From positions 54,479,249 through 54,543,248 of the forward strand of contig NC_088295.1 of assembly GCF_032854445.1 (NCBI RefSeq): 64,000 nucleotides of DNA. The letters run 5' to 3'. Positions 33,901 to 47,660 of this stretch are shown here, piece after piece; position 1 is the stretch's first letter; each line of letters begins with the position of its first letter. The notes beneath the pieces were generated by a model. That model did no database searches. It had not been told where the DNA came from and worked only from the letters and a program-made list of their open reading frames with translations. Position numbers and translations under genes: made by a program. The DNA comes from Liolophura sinensis. Its lineage: Eukaryota; Mollusca; Polyplacophora; Chitonida; Chitonidae.

Positions 33901-36504
33901 AAACTGATTGATGAATACATTGATGAGTGCTGTATTTCCAACAAAATTTGGCCTGTAAAAACATATGTTGAGAAGAATCACACTTTAAAATGATACTATT
34001 GATGCCAACCTCTAAGTATTTTTGGCAAGAAATTAGTCAAACTTCACAAAGAACTATTAAGTGGCCCTATAAGTAAGATGAATCAGTGCAAATCGAGAAA
34101 AATTTGTTACTTGAAAAAAGCTAAAGTTTGAGTTTAAATGCAGTATACGTGTTTTTGATAAGTTATTCATAACAATCATATTGCAGGTCTGGTTTATGTG
34201 GTGTTTTCCCCTTTTTACAGAAGAACTGACGTCTTTAGAGAAAAAGTTGTTAGACTGTTTGCGCGACAAAGGAGATCAGATCAACACCGATGTAAGTATC
34301 TAATCATCCCATCACTTCTGCTTCGTGACAATGTGTCCAGGGATAACCTACACACTGATCTACAACTACACTAACTCCCTGATTAAAGACAAACAGTCTC
34401 CACAGGTGTACATGAAACACACTTTTTCTTTCTTATAAAGAATCCTGTGTTCATTTTAACCTTATGTGTAGGTTATCTTGGGTAACAAAGCCTTGAAACA
34501 AGCATAACTTTTCAATAGCTTCAAGATTTTGTAAAAAGCAGGCAGACAGACAGACAGACAGACAAACTGATAACCAAGTGCTTATAGAGCTGCCTCTGGC
34601 AGCTATAAAATGAATCGTAAAACACCAATCAAATAAATAAATAAATAAATAAATAATGATGGCTATAATCCAGCAGCTTGCAAAGTCCTTTTTTAATAAA
34701 ATTTGTGATGTAGAATGAACATTGTGGTTACTGCCAAGTTGGGAAAAAATTTGATCATTATAATCTACAGTAAGTATGATGTCATCTTGCTCCCAGACTT
34801 ATGTTATTTCTTTCGGTTGATGATGAAAATTAGAATGTGACTTGTTGGTCAGAGGGACAAGCAAGCAGCAACAGATATAGGCTCAGCTAAAGGGGATGAT
34901 GAAAGCCAATGAGAGCGTGAATTGTGTCATGGAAATGTACCAAAAAATTTAAGTCATGTTAGTTAAAAGTTGGTGGTGAGAGCTTTGTAAAAAAAGAAAA
35001 GAAAAATGAATGTGATTGACTTTCCATAAAGTTGTACTTAAATGTAAGAGACAATCAAACAGTATATTTTCCCTTCAATTTTCTTCCAGATGAACATGTC
35101 CCCAGCTTTACAAATGGTGAAGAATGCCACATACAGTACGTTCCAGAACACTGTGCAGAAAGCCATAGGTCATGAGACGAGTGTCAAACAGATAGCCATG
35201 TTGTTTCACCTCACTAAAGGTGCTGTTCAGATAGCTGGTGCTGGTGGTGCCTTAGCCATGAAGATTAAAGAGAACACGTTGCGCTACTTCGAGGATACAT
35301 TTGCTGCATGGATTGTTGGCCAGGGTGGATGGGTAAGTTATAAAAAGATGGCCTGTCTTTGTTGTTTTTTTTTCCATTGTGCAGTTAGTCCAAGCAGAGA
35401 TTGTTTGGTGGAAGCCTTCTGGTGCAAACACTGCTACTTTCTCAAAAGTTTTTCACATTGTCATGGTTTTACATGTACATCTTCTTGTTGTGTTTCATAA
35501 AAGTGCTTTAGTTGAACAGTGCAGAAATTGCATTTTCTATGCACAAAATTGAACTGTGCTGTTAAATGAGTTTCATTCAAATTTGTCATTTCATTTGTAG
35601 TAAAGATCGAGAAATTTAAATGTCTGGACATGAATTTCAGTTATCTTATGTCATTGAGTTGAAGAGGTCTTCAGTTTGATAGCTTTTAAATTCACAATTT
35701 TTGTACTTAATTCATGGAACAGAGGGATAGGACAAGTACATGTACATTTGAGACAAGTGTCAGTAAAATTGTAACTGCCTTTCATGCCAAGACATCATGC
35801 CAAGTGTCATTTGTGAGTCTGTCTTATGAGGCAGGACTGCAATCATGTGTATGCTACAAGGACACACCTTCTGATTTGACTAAAAAACTGATAAATAAAA
35901 AATGTACTGAATAACTGGTCCATGGCCAAAGTCCATCATGCACACTTTATTCCATTTACATCCCTGCATAACTTCTCCATTTCTTTTAAAACGCCGACTA
36001 AAGTAGGCCTCCTTGGCAGAGGTAATCAATATGAAACACAAAGAAAACGAACTGTGAGGTGTTAATGGTTTGAAAGCTGGCCCAGTTTGTTTATCTGAAC
36101 CCCATTTATAGGTACACTTTGCTGCTGTAATTAATACCACTCTTCCCAGGCTGTGACTACACTAATTCCTCAACCTTTTCGTCAAATTTGACTTCCTATC
36201 TGAACGCTAGGCCTCCTATCCTTCAACATGTACCATTCACATAACGAGAGGTCTGCATGCAAGATGACATGAAATCCTATATGATGGAGGTCACAGCAAT
36301 AACAAAGTAGTGCTGGGGGGTTTTGATGACATTAATATTGACTACATATCTATGAGATAATTTTACATAAACCCTTGATGACTCTGGTGAATGTTTTTAG
36401 AGAGATTTGAGCTGAACATTTATTTTTTTTTTGTTTTTTTTTGTTTACAGGATTCAATGCTGGAAGAATCAGACTCGGAGCTTGATATTGTGGATAAGAA
36501 GTAA
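30957..36504 (+). CDS. BCL2L14-like: Bcl-2 family protein resembling BCL2L14 (Bcl-G), with long N-terminal extension
   Basis: Six coding exons join in phase: 30957 to 31908 (or 31887), 32515-33066, 33537-33674, 34221-34291, 35090-35332 and 36451-36504. They give about 669 (or 662) aa. The first 500 residues are polar and likely disordered, with Lys/Arg-rich blocks (KGRRKKSLFTRTKERLRHAF), a Thr-His run (THTHTHIH) and Ser/Pro/Gly tracts. The last 150 residues look like the Bcl-2 fold: a BH3-like IARKLADIADVYV, a second BH3-like LLDCLRDKGDQIN, a central glycine-rich helix, and a BH2 block WIVGQGGWDSML. The order LLDCLRDKGDQ then the helix to WI.. GGW follows human Bcl-G, where BH3 is followed by BH2. 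No C-terminal membrane anchor is present. The start is the first ATG in the exon, but the frame is open upstream to the acceptor. Pro- or anti-apoptotic role cannot be assigned. Confidence 0.85.
34544..34656 (+). repeat. GACA microsatellite and SINE tail scrap
   Basis: A (GACA)n run at about 34546-34565 is followed by the SINE 3' end (CGTAAAACACCAATCAAATA, then AAATA repeats) at about 34615-34656. The rest of the SINE is absent. Confidence 0.75.
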
Positions 36505-37400
36505 TACATTCCGAAATGTCGAAGTATTTACAGCTCGAGTGCAACGCTCTGGGGAAAAACAAACCACTAAATAACCTTGTTGACATATGTATATGACAAT
36601 ATGTTTGCTTGAAGTTACACTAAGAGCTAAATAAGAAAATGATGAAGGTTGAGAAAAGCCTTTAAAGGCTGAAAAGGAAATCCTATATGCATGTATACAT
36701 CACCACGGATTTGATTGATCCTTCAAAGGAATTACATGGGCAAGTACCAGCTGAAGTGTTCTTCAACTGTAGATCTACCAGTATTGGGATCCAGAAAGGC
36801 TGCAGACAGTTGATGCTGTACTCCCCAAGAATACAGTAAAAGATGCTGATGATGCATTTCCACAACTGGTGTATTTAATGCTATTATTTCAGAGCATGTG
36901 TTGTAACATGGACTACATACTGTATATGTAGTACTATAATCTCTCTGTGGTAATTTGGCAGGAAAGTATAGAAGGAAGCTTTTAGGTGGGATTATATTGA
37001 GTGTTGAACAGGATGTGGCTTTTTCATTCACATTGCATAATTTGGTATTGTTCATTCCACTTATTATTGCCCATTTGAATAAAGTGTTGTTAAGGACACG
37101 GCAATTAATTTGTCCCTTAACCACAGTTGTTAGACCTTAATTCGGCGTCACATTAACAGATTGAGTCGAGTGTTGAAGTTGTAAGTCAGGAGGTTGGTTA
37201 CATAACTGTAATTACAAGTACAAGAAATGACTACCTTACAGGTTTTCAATATCATTGATGAATAAACGGTAGAGTTACAGTACGACTTGTGCCAGAATTC
37301 ATTTATTGAAGTGACATGAATGTTTATTCACATAATTTGTGTCGCAAATGTAGCGAAGAAAAAACGACAGTATAGTATGTCAAAATTGATGAAATAAAAT
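36505..37400 (+). other. 3' UTR and candidate poly(A) signals of the Bcl-2 family gene
   Basis: Non-coding sequence after the TAA at 36502-36504. AATAAA hexamers occur at about 37079 and 37261, and a further AAATAAAATG at about 37391, just before a SINE. Which one is used is unknown. Confidence 0.45.
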
Positions 37401-37477
37401 GGCTTTATTCAAGAGAAAGCATGGTCTTCTGCTTTTAGACAGACAAATCCAGAGAAATTGGTCTAAATTATGCTCAA

Positions 37478-37722
37478 CCAGTGAGTCGGCTGGCGCATTA
37501 GCGCAGCATAATGACTCAGGAGCCTCTCGCCAATGCTCAAGTCCAGCTCATGTTGGCTTCTTCTCCAGACGTATGAGGGAGGGTCTGGCAGCAACCTGCC
37601 GATGGTTGTGGGTTTCCCCCCGGACTTTGCCCCGTTTCCTCCCACCATAATGCTGGCCGCCGTGGTATGAACGAAATATTCCTGAGTATGGCGTAAAACA
37701 ACAATCAAATGAATAAATAAAT
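37478..37722 (+). mobile_element. tRNA-derived SINE copy
   Basis: GAGTCGGCTGGCGCATTAGC, CAGGAGCCTCTCGCCAATGC, GGTTGTGGGTTTCCCCCCGG and the tail CAACAATCAAATGAATAAAT match the family. The head is shortened and the B-box is partly deleted. Confidence 0.87.
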
Positions 37723-37842
37723 ATATTGCTGTCAAACATTTGATCATGATTTTTTTTCATCTCATCAGTCTTCTATAGAGGGGACTTCACTTAATAATTC
37801 ACAGTAGAATTGTCTTATCAGTAATGTGTATGTGAGTTCTGA

Positions 37843-37936
37843 CTGCTACAGTCCCATTTCATGGTATTATTTTATCTGTATTGTGTTCACTGCTACAGTC
37901 CCATTTCATGGTATTATTTTATCTGTATTGTGTTCA
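37843..37936 (+). repeat. 47-bp perfect direct duplication
   Basis: The block from CTGCTACAGTCCCATTTC to TTGTGTTCA occurs at 37843-37889 and again, identical, at 37890-37936. Confidence 0.93.
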
Positions 37937-40840
37937 ATCTGTGATATTTATTTTCATCGTTTATTTGCAATATCTGTAATAAATGGCATAAAATCTTGAT
38001 CATGATGTTTGTGTCTGGCCAAGTTTTTTTTATCAATAAATGGAGCTTGCGCAAATGTGTATTGATTTGATATAACATTTATAATTATCGGCAAATGTTT
38101 TTGTATGCAGAAAATTTGTACCAATTTTGTATTTTGTCATACACGTGTGCATTGTTGTGGCTTATGTGACCAGTTGTATGGAGTGAAATGCGTGAAGTGT
38201 ATTGCCCATGTAAGCTTACCTGAGGTAACAAGGTGTAAGGTACTGTTTGGATTTCATGAGTATCAGCTGTTTGTTAGAGAATGGTTGGATGGATTTCCAC
38301 TTTCCACTTTTTTCATTAATCAACTGCCCAGCAAAGCATTTGGTTAATGAAAATATATTTGTTTAAAAATATTCCAGAAACTTTTACAAATCATCAAAAC
38401 AATCGTTCCCCTCCCCCCACCTTGATTAAATACATTAAGATAATGATACAGGGTATTACTAAGTACACCACATGCAGACCAGTTTATAATGGTGAGCTTA
38501 ATTATTGGAAATCTGCCTTGATTTGAATACCACTTGAAGGCAGTTGGCCTAAATATGTAACAAAGACAGTAGATTTAACCTTTGGTCACAAATCTTCAGT
38601 ATCACTCAGTTTGTATTGATGTTCCCCCTGAGGGCCATTTTTTATACTAATGTTTGAAAAATCAAACATTTTTTATATGCTTTATCAAATGTAACAAATT
38701 ATAAATTTTAATTTATTTTCCGGAATTCATGTTATAGTTAAAATCAGGTTGATGTTCATTCCATTTTATTTTAATTTACTTAAGAATGTAATGTTCGGGT
38801 AGTTTTATTTTCACTTTTTACATTATTTACGTCAGGTAATCAGACACAAAAATATGGCAGTGCTTTACTTTTGTTATATTTGCAGAACTGATTTAGTTTA
38901 TTATTTGAGTTGATAGAAATTCGGCTCAGTTCTGTGCAGCTCTTAGTTTGTATGCCAAAGTTTATAATATTTATGGTAAAAAAATTTGGCGCTCTGATGT
39001 GTATTAAAAGATTGTACATTTGTACATCAGAGTAATTAACCAATGGAATGTAAAGTGGTTGTATTTTTACTCCTTAATAACCCGTCAGTTTATAAAGGCT
39101 GATCTCATATTGGGTTTGACTGAATGGTACATTGTGCAACAGTAAAATTTTGTGTAGCAGAGTTGTTTATGTGATTGTGACAAACAAAAATGCGGTTTAC
39201 AATACCTGTGCCCTAAATCATTGGCATATGCATCAGTTATGTGTCATATATATGTGTCGCCACCATGTTGTACTTCATCCCTGCCGTCAACTGCGATCTC
39301 AGAATTAAAAAATAAACACATTTATAACAGAAATACATAGCTTGCTTTTATTATTGTGGACAGCTTTTGCTATCACCCTTCCATTCTCATGACAATAGAG
39401 TTTTTTTTTTCCCCATTGGCTGGCCAGGATTCAATAACTGACTCTTTGACATTTCACACTCCCATGCTCCTCACATTGCAGGTTTAACAATAAATGAACT
39501 AAATTAGTTAATTTGTAGGCTCTATACCGGTACTGAAACTGCTGCATTTCCTTGTTAATCTTGGCACTAGTTTCCTCCACCATAAAATTGAAAGCCAATC
39601 TTTACGTGAACAATTCTTGAGTATGGCGTTAGAAAAATAATTATGCTGCAAGTGAAATACTTCAGTGGACTCAACTGCACGCCTGCCCTTGCCTTACAAA
39701 TGGCTAGCCCTAGCTTACCCTTTGCCATTTGGTACAGATGAACCAGAGATTATAGACCTCATTCTTTTTGCATATGAAAGAGCAACTTTCAACACAATTT
39801 ATGCACATTTTTAGTTTGATATTGGAGACAAAATTACATTGGTTGGGTTGGCCAGATTCAGGGCTTCACAAAAAGTATAATCAGTCAACACAGCAGCATA
39901 CCTTCAGAATATGCTTGAACAAACACCTTGCCAACATACGAAAAAGATTTAAGAATTGCAGTACTGTGTTAACATAAGTGTGGACATCCGATAGAAGTCT
40001 ACAACTGCATTTACTTTTTTTTTTTTTTGGACTTGGATATATCACTGGGCATTTATTGACAGTTCAGTTGACCACGAATTCACAGGTTAATTATACACAC
40101 GTGAGAGCGGTGTAGTAATTGGGATAAAGAAAGTTGTCTCCCCTTGAAAACCGTTCTCTCCGCTATGTGACAACACCTGGTAACCAAGGACGACGAAACA
40201 AGCTTTTCGACTTGATGTTTGGTATCTGGCATTAAAATGTGCTGACATTTTCTTACCGGGAGAAATTTCAGCGCCTGATGGTGATAGGGCAAATATAAAG
40301 GGATAATTGCTTCTCCGAATACTTGGTAAGGGAAAGTACGACAAAGTGAGTGTGGTTAGAAGAGTTGAGTTTGACTACGCTGTCGTTTGGTTCTTGGCTA
40401 AGTGAAGTATTGGACTGTCCCGTGACTGCTGTCAGACTGAAAAACAATACATAAGAACCCCAAAACCGTGTTGTTGGACGAGTTAAATGTTGATACTGTC
40501 AGATAATTTTTTTTATATGTCGAGACAACTCACTAGGGAATTGTCAACAACAACAACAAAAATTAAGCAGGGTTGACGTTTTAGTCAGATAAGACGACGT
40601 TGAGTTGACAGCACTTGGGGTGTTTAAGTTGTATTGAAGTGACTTACTTTATACTTACTTTATTTATGACTAATTATGGCTAATTATGCTTTGTTGATAT
40701 TAATGATTTATATGTTTTCTTTTCTAAATTTCTTCGAACTGGATTTAAATGCACAAAATTTAAATGTCCAGTAATACGTAGCTCAAGCATGTACATGCAC
40801 ATTATTTACACGACAGTCTATGTGACTGGTTTTAATTCCA
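37937..40840. other. Intergenic DNA and likely 5' region of SAXO4
   Basis: AT-rich, with only short open frames. A diverged SINE tail scrap (TTCTTGAGTATGGCGTTAGA) lies near 39610. A possible SAXO4 5' UTR exon ends near 40326 (ACTTG-GTAAGG), but no promoter motif is convincing. Confidence 0.35.
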
Positions 40841-40851
40841 GATTGGTCATA

Positions 40852-43800
40852 ATGGGACGTTTACAGACTGGACCCAGAACGGCTCACATAGCAGCCAGTC
40901 ATGGCCCCGATACAAACATCATGAAGTTCTATGTCACTCAAAACTCCACAACGTATGGCAAACACTGGGAGAAGTTCAAACCCAAGCAGGGTCGCCACAC
41001 AGGCACCGGTTATCTGTCAAACTTCAGACCCGGGGTTTACTATAGTAAAAGACTGGATGATGTTGATAATCCATTCATGGGGTCAGTATGGACTTTAGTT
41101 ACTTATTGTCAAGGTTGAATCAGTTATGTGCAAAGTGTACCGTATCTGATGTAAAATTTAGCAATGGCTAAGTTACTCATTTTTGCCAGATTCTGAAAGT
41201 TCTGTTGATCTAAGAAAGATGTTTTGAGGTTTATTTGGAAGGTGGGATGATATCCAGTTTGAAAAAATGCTCAACTAATCAATCAATGGGTAGGATTCTT
41301 CTATATAGTACCAAATCACTAAGGAAGTTCATTTTTAGCAGTGCCACTTGTTCCTTTTGACACTTTGTTATTAAATAGGCTTATAAAATATTGTATCTTT
41401 ACTTGACCTTGATGCAGTGTTGTGTAGTCCTCATCAGTCACTGTCTGTCTTGTACATAGAAACAAATGATTGAATTATCACAGTGATTCACTGTCCTACA
41501 GTAACTGTACTAATAAGTCATCTCTAATCAGCTCAGTTAAAGGTGGAACAAGTTTATGGCATCCTTTATTGCTGATTTACAGCTGCAGGCAATGCAACAA
41601 GAAATGAGAATTCATCTAGAATTCCCTGCACATCTTTATCTGTGTTTGATTGAAGTTTTGTTGCCCTTTTTTTCATTTTAGTGAAGTTTGTGCCAAAAAC
41701 TACAACACTATAACAAAGCTACATTACCAGCCCTACAAAGAAAATACAGGGGAAGAGGCTTTGCCTTGTACCACATTCCAAGTGGGGTCAGGATTTGTAC
41801 GAGCAAAGCATTTAACAGTTCCAACAGTGAAGGAGGTACGTGTACAGGAGTGATCTCCCTTGAGTTCTCCTGCAATAAATAATACCAACGCTTAAATGAA
41901 AGGTACAAAATGCGATGTTCATTGAAATTATCAAAATATGTCATTGCTAAAAATCAAAGTTTGCATGAATAATTCCACTCATACCCTTGATCAACACTTA
42001 TATCATTTTTAGATTAGTCCATTGTGTGTCACTTGTGCTGCAATATGTTACAGAGAAATAGTTTTGAAGAAGTAATTTGAAAACTGGTCATTGTTTCTGC
42101 AGAAGTTAATATTTGTGTTTTTTGTAAAACAGTAATTTAACTTTGTTTTGCAGGCTGCTGAACCATTTATTGACACCCGCATTGTGAATGCTCGTACAGA
42201 CATTCTACCCAGACATAAACCTCTGCTGCATAAAATTCAACCAAAAGATCCCGTTGAACTTGAGAATTCAGGATATGTAAGTGTGACTTTTAAACACTTT
42301 GAAAGTTGCAGACTGGTTATACCTTCCTTTTGCCTCTTTCATGTCTTCATTGGAGGTGGTGGTTGGGAAGTAGCAAGAAAGAGTCATTCAATATTTCTGA
42401 GCCTTCCTGATGTATAACAGTTCTGGCACTCATTTTTATCAGTTTTACACAGCGTTATGTTTGTCAAGGTTAACAAAAAATTCTAGTACAGGGTAATGTG
42501 TTTCAGTTTCATTTTGACTTTGTTCAGCTTTCTTATATTAAATGTACATGTATATATATGAAATTGTCATTATTCAGGGGCCTGGCTATATGACAACAGA
42601 GACGCACCAAAGGTTCACAGGAAAGCCTGCTGATGATACACGTATGTTACAAATATTTAGTAACTACTCTGAAGGTACACCTGTGTGAAGAAATATCATT
42701 TCTGTTGTAATGTCAGGTGTGGCCATGCAGCTTGTCTCTTTCTTTGTTAATCATGCAGATTGAAAAGTCTAGAGAAAATCGTAAAACTACACTTGACTGC
42801 AGTGGTAAGAATTATCTTGGTGGAAAAAGAAAAAGGAAAAAAATTACATTTTTAAGGAAATGAACACAAAAATAATGCAAAATCCACCGACATGCTTGAA
42901 GCAGTTGACAGTTGCAAAAGAAAATGCTACAGACTGGTTGTTTAGTTGACCTTCTTGTCTTTATAGGTGATATGAAGCCGAAGTCAGTTGGCCCTATTGA
43001 AGAGAGTGGTTTCACACATGCTAAAAATGTTGAGCCTATAACATTCAACCATGACTCTCCTCACAAAAATGAATATCCAGTAAGTCTATTGTATAATGTG
43101 TACATATTTAATGTGCACTGGTATATCCTCATGTATATACCAAAAAGATATAATTTCTCCCTGTATTCCTATCATGGTTATTCAAATAAATGCCATCAGA
43201 AACAATAATTTCTTGTTTGGATGGTGATAAATTCATAAAACCCAGGTTTCTATTGGCTAAACTGAAGTACCATGCATGACATTGAAAATGTGGAAGACAG
43301 AATTACCTATAGAGGGACTTCTGATCCCAGATTTTTTCAAATGTCTATGACTTAAGAAAATTTCAAACGCACTGAGCTAGAATTAAATGTTTCGCTCTAG
43401 GAATTTTAAAATTTCTACACTGATTCTTTTCTTCAGAACAATGTACCAGCCACAGTCTGAGTTCTTACCTGTTCTGAGTATGGCAGTTTATGCACTTTTT
43501 ATGCTTGATAAATATAAGCTGTTACTATTTTGACACCAGATTTCATGCATATTCTTGTTATTCCACATTGATTAGACCTCCCCAGTTTCCCCACTTTGCA
43601 GGGTCAAATCAACAAATTTTGTTGCACGCCATAATGTTTGCATGCTCTGTTACTTGATGTGTATGTTGAACAATACTAGTGTTCTGAGTCAGTTGACATT
43701 GGTTTTATGTTATGTGAATCTCCTTATATTCAATTGACTTTCCATTTGCTTTCCCTAGGGTTGGATGACCAACAGACCAACAGGTGTCAGTATATTCAAA

Positions 43801-46678
43801 ACACACTTCCTACCTTCTGAGTATCTGCATGTAAGTACCATTTGTTGTAGCGGTGAAGCAATATTATACAAATTATACTGTATGTGGGTACGTTTTGACA
43901 TACACAGTAAAGCTATATGTCTAGATGACATTTATGGTCTTTCGTTTCTCAAATTAAAGGCATTTTTTTCAAGGAACCCTAAATAGATAAATCTTCATGT
44001 TATGTATATTTCTTGCAGGGCAATGAGCCATTACCAAAGCTGAACACTGCATCTGAGAGAGGTTCAGGGTTCACCAGAGAAAAGGTCAAACCCCTCTATG
44101 TTCACCGAGTGCCATTAGAAGTGAGCTATTTTATTGTTTCTTTACTAACTATAGGCCTTTCCAGATAAGCTGGTGTTTTAATTTGTTTCCAGTTTACGTA
44201 CAGTTGTACAGTTTACGTTATTTATTTGATTTGTTGTTTAATGCTGTACTCATCAATTTTTCACTTATATGATGGCAGAAACTGGAGCACCTTGAGTCGA
44301 TAAACCACCGATGTTTGGCAAGTTATTATCAAACTTTCAGAGGTGTAATGTACAAATATGCACACCATATTGGTGGAAAGCAAGTGGCCTTCAACGGATG
44401 TCAGGCTGTGCAAATGGCTACATGAGCTCCTTCATCCACTTATTGTCACCGAGGCCCAACAAACTTTGAAAGTGGGGTAGTCCACAAATTCCGTGTCCAA
44501 GGCTGGGAATAAGCCAATGTCTTGCATGTCCCAGCAACTGAAAAATAAATAAACAGCATCAACCATTCACCCACAATTTAAGGGTTTAATATCACCTTTA
44601 TCATTATTTGCATTTTTTCCTATCAGTATCTCCTGATAGCAGAATTATCCCAACACTACTAGAGGTATATCTACAGTATATCTACTGCCTGACTGAAGCA
44701 TCTTTCACAAGACACAAGGGTCCATTTCACAAAGTGTGCATAGTGTTACAATGGGGTTGGGTATGATGCAGTTTAACATATTAGTACAGGTTACCGACAC
44801 TCTAACACGTTTTGTATTGCATGTGATACATATGTTGACTTATATAGAAAATAGCTTTTCTGTATAAAAGAGGAACAAACTGATATATTTTATTAATTAA
44901 TCAGGCCTATGACCTGGCCAGTGATGTTCCTAATCTAAGGCTGGATCGGACAAGGAAAGTGGATCCCAGTGAATACATAAACATGACCCATCCCAACAAC
45001 CACTCCAGGTAAGCTTTTGAGACGTAGATGATTATACAGATATATTATCAATCAGTTGACATGCAAAATGGGAGGTTTATGGTAAATCAGCAATAATTTC
45101 TTGCCATTTTTCACCAATTAATCACCCTGCTATCATTACTAACTTTGCGAAAATTTCAAGTGATAATCAGTAAATCACACATAACTTCACATGTAGTGAA
45201 AAGATACTTTACCATGGTAAATGTACATGATGTAGTGTTGCCACACCCTTGTAAAAAGGACCCAAGTCTGTTAAATTTCGGCGTTGACCCAGACTGGAAT
45301 CCTGATCAGGGAAGTTTGTAAGTAATTCTTTACCATTGACAGGGAAGAGAGAAATGCAGAGTATTGTCCCTTTGTCTAAAGCCAGTCAATTCACTTGGTG
45401 AATGTGCTATGTGCTCGCCAAATGCCTTCTTCTTTAATTACTACCATGCTATATTCATCATATACACAAAAGTACAAAAAGTGCCTTGGCATAAATGGCA
45501 TAAATCGGCCTCTAGTGATGTACATGTTATCTCCTCCTTCCCTCCCACTACAGCATTATGAAGTGTGATTACCTGGGGAAGCAGTATCCTGACCAGAGCG
45601 AGTCTGACCGCCTGGGCCACACTGGTGTGGGCAACAAGGAGCTGACTGGCTACTCTGAGAACAATGACCGCTTTGTACAGACCTCTGATAATCCACGTCG
45701 CTTCATCACACATTACATGACCAGGTATGCTGCACCCATGTTGTTGGTCTTGTTGGCATAAGGCTAAATGATGATCAAGCCGAAAGGAGGCCATCATTAT
45801 TAACTTGTAGAAATCTTTAAGCAAAGCAACAACTTTACAACTTGGTTATAGATTCATATAATATTTAACATTTACAGCAAGTAAGACATTGGAGGCAATC
45901 GACTTGCAGCTTTAGTTTCTTAAGGTGGCTGTGTTCATTATCCTCCGTACAAGATTATGGTGTACAACACACAATTAACAAAACATAGTTTCTTTCCCAC
46001 TAAAAGCCTTACCTCCATTTACAATTGCATGGACCTCACATTGCATACTAGATGTACACTTTAAGTGAGGGTCTCCTCCTGGGGTATCTATTCTATGTTA
46101 TAACAACAGTTGAATTTGTGCTGTAGGTTCCAGGATGAGACCCCAGTGGGAAAGGCTCGGGAAGGCCACTGTGGTGGAGGGGTCCAGCCTCAGTTGCTAG
46201 ACGGCTTCACAAAGAGTACCTCTGTTCATACATATGGCCCTGATGTAGAGAGCAGTGCTACACTCAGGAGACTTGAGCCCTACGTCGGCAGGTAAGGGCT
46301 TTAATGTCTTGTGTTGCTAATTTCCATCTATCTTCAACCAGCTATATGCGTACAAATGTTTTACACTTTACTACCTTGTTGTTTGATACTTTTTGCATTT
46401 GATTTACCTGAAATTTACACTGCATTCTATACTGATGTCAAACAGTGATCAGACGCAGCATTGCATGATGAAATTCTGAAAATTTTTATCTGCTGGTAAT
46501 TATGACATGCTAGTACATGTATGTAATTATGAGCTTCAATGATTGAATTCTTATTTTTCCTCTCTACATAATATATTTTATTTTTTTTCCTTACAGGAGT
46601 TTGGTGGCTAGAGATCCATTTTTTGATGACCACAAGCATGACAGTAAACTACATAGATCAGTCACCATGATGGCATGA
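40852..46678 (+). CDS. SAXO4: Stabilizer of axonemal microtubules 4 (PPP1R32)
   Basis: Eleven coding exons join in phase: 40852-41081, 41682-41835, 42154-42276, 42578-42641, 42967-43079, 43759-43830, 44019-44120, 44905-45008, 45554-45724, 46127-46291 and 46597-46678. They give 459 aa; human PPP1R32 is about 425. Matching blocks include LKFY/MKFYVTQNSTTYG near the start, HTGTGYLSNFRPGVYY, GPGYMTTETHQRF, ESGFTHAKN, FKTHFLPSEYLHGNEPLP, GSGFTREK, GKQYP, and the end GGGVQPQLLDGF ... RLEPYVGRSLVARDPFF, which aligns with the human C-terminus. Family knowledge gives a ciliary axonemal microtubule-associated protein, also reported to bind protein phosphatase 1; I cannot point to a clear RVxF site. The ATG is the first in an exon with acceptor TTAATTCCAG just upstream, so a 5' UTR exon is expected. 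Confidence 0.94.
44215..44560 (+). repeat. Second-family dispersed repeat, most complete copy
   Basis: Runs from TTATTTGATTTGTTGTTTAATGC through CACTTATATGATGGCAG, AACCACCGATGTTTGGCAAG and AATGTACAAATATGCACACC to TATTGTCACCGAGGCCCAAC. It aligns with the split copy at 4055-4600 and with 500-650, 7555-7810 and 49385-49475. Its first part resembles the reverse SINE tail, so the families may share an end. It lies in SAXO4 intron 7. Confidence 0.65.
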
Positions 46679-47345
46679 GAGATAAACGATAAACAAAACG
46701 ATGATACATAAATGAAATATACAGCGACAAATTTCTCAAAAGTTGTGGAAAAATCTGATTCGCAAGTTTTTGTTGATCCATGCAATTTGAGGGTTAGTGT
46801 AATTCTTCAAACCCTGTGCACAGTCAGATATCACTGAGGAAATTGTTATAGCTATCATGTTCATGATGTTGTGAAAGGATTTGCTTTTTCGTTCACAGAA
46901 CTATTCACGCCGGAATTGTTAATGGCTACTTAATAGTTTGGCTGTACAATTTGCCTGATATTGAATATGTGAAAGCTGTTTTACATGTATATGTAAGCTG
47001 TATTTTATAAAAGCACCTGTGATAAATTTTCAGCTCATTCCAACTGAATTTAGTGATTTACACACCTGTATTTTTAGGATCTAGCTTTTGCATTTTTTGG
47101 TTGATTTTTGCTTATGTTGTTTTACATGGAAATAGGGAACAGAAATATAAGACAGCTGGGTTGGTTTATCTCTATACTTCACACGTGTGTATAAACACAC
47201 AAACAGTTATGTATATTTATGGTAATAAACCAAGGTTTTTGGATATACGGTACTTGTATTGTTACATTGTCACATTCATAGTTAATACAAAATATTATTA
47301 TATAGCTATAAATGCAGTCCAATGAAATCAGCCAGATCATACCAC
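46679..47345 (+). other. 3' UTR of SAXO4
   Basis: Non-coding sequence following the TGA at 46676-46678. An AATAAA hexamer occurs at about 47223 (GGTAATAAACC), a candidate poly(A) signal. Confidence 0.45.
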
Positions 47346-47660
47346 ATGACCGTCATGTACTTGGAGTGATATTGGATCTGTATTTTTTTCATATTCTAAA
47401 GGGAGGTGCGTTTCTCTACATCTTGACGAGAAAATGTGAAGTTTCATATATTTGTTGATTTCCAAATTCTGCAAAATACTAAAGTGAAGATCAAAAGCGA
47501 CTTAGGAATATACAAGGGTTGCATACAGAGTTTATTGCCTGCTGAGAACAGGGAGATCGAAACAACTTCTGCCAGGCCAGCTGAATCTGTATGTGTATCT
47601 TTGATCATTATTTTTGCACGAGGTTTAAGTCCTCTGACAGGTTCAGCTATATAATAAATA

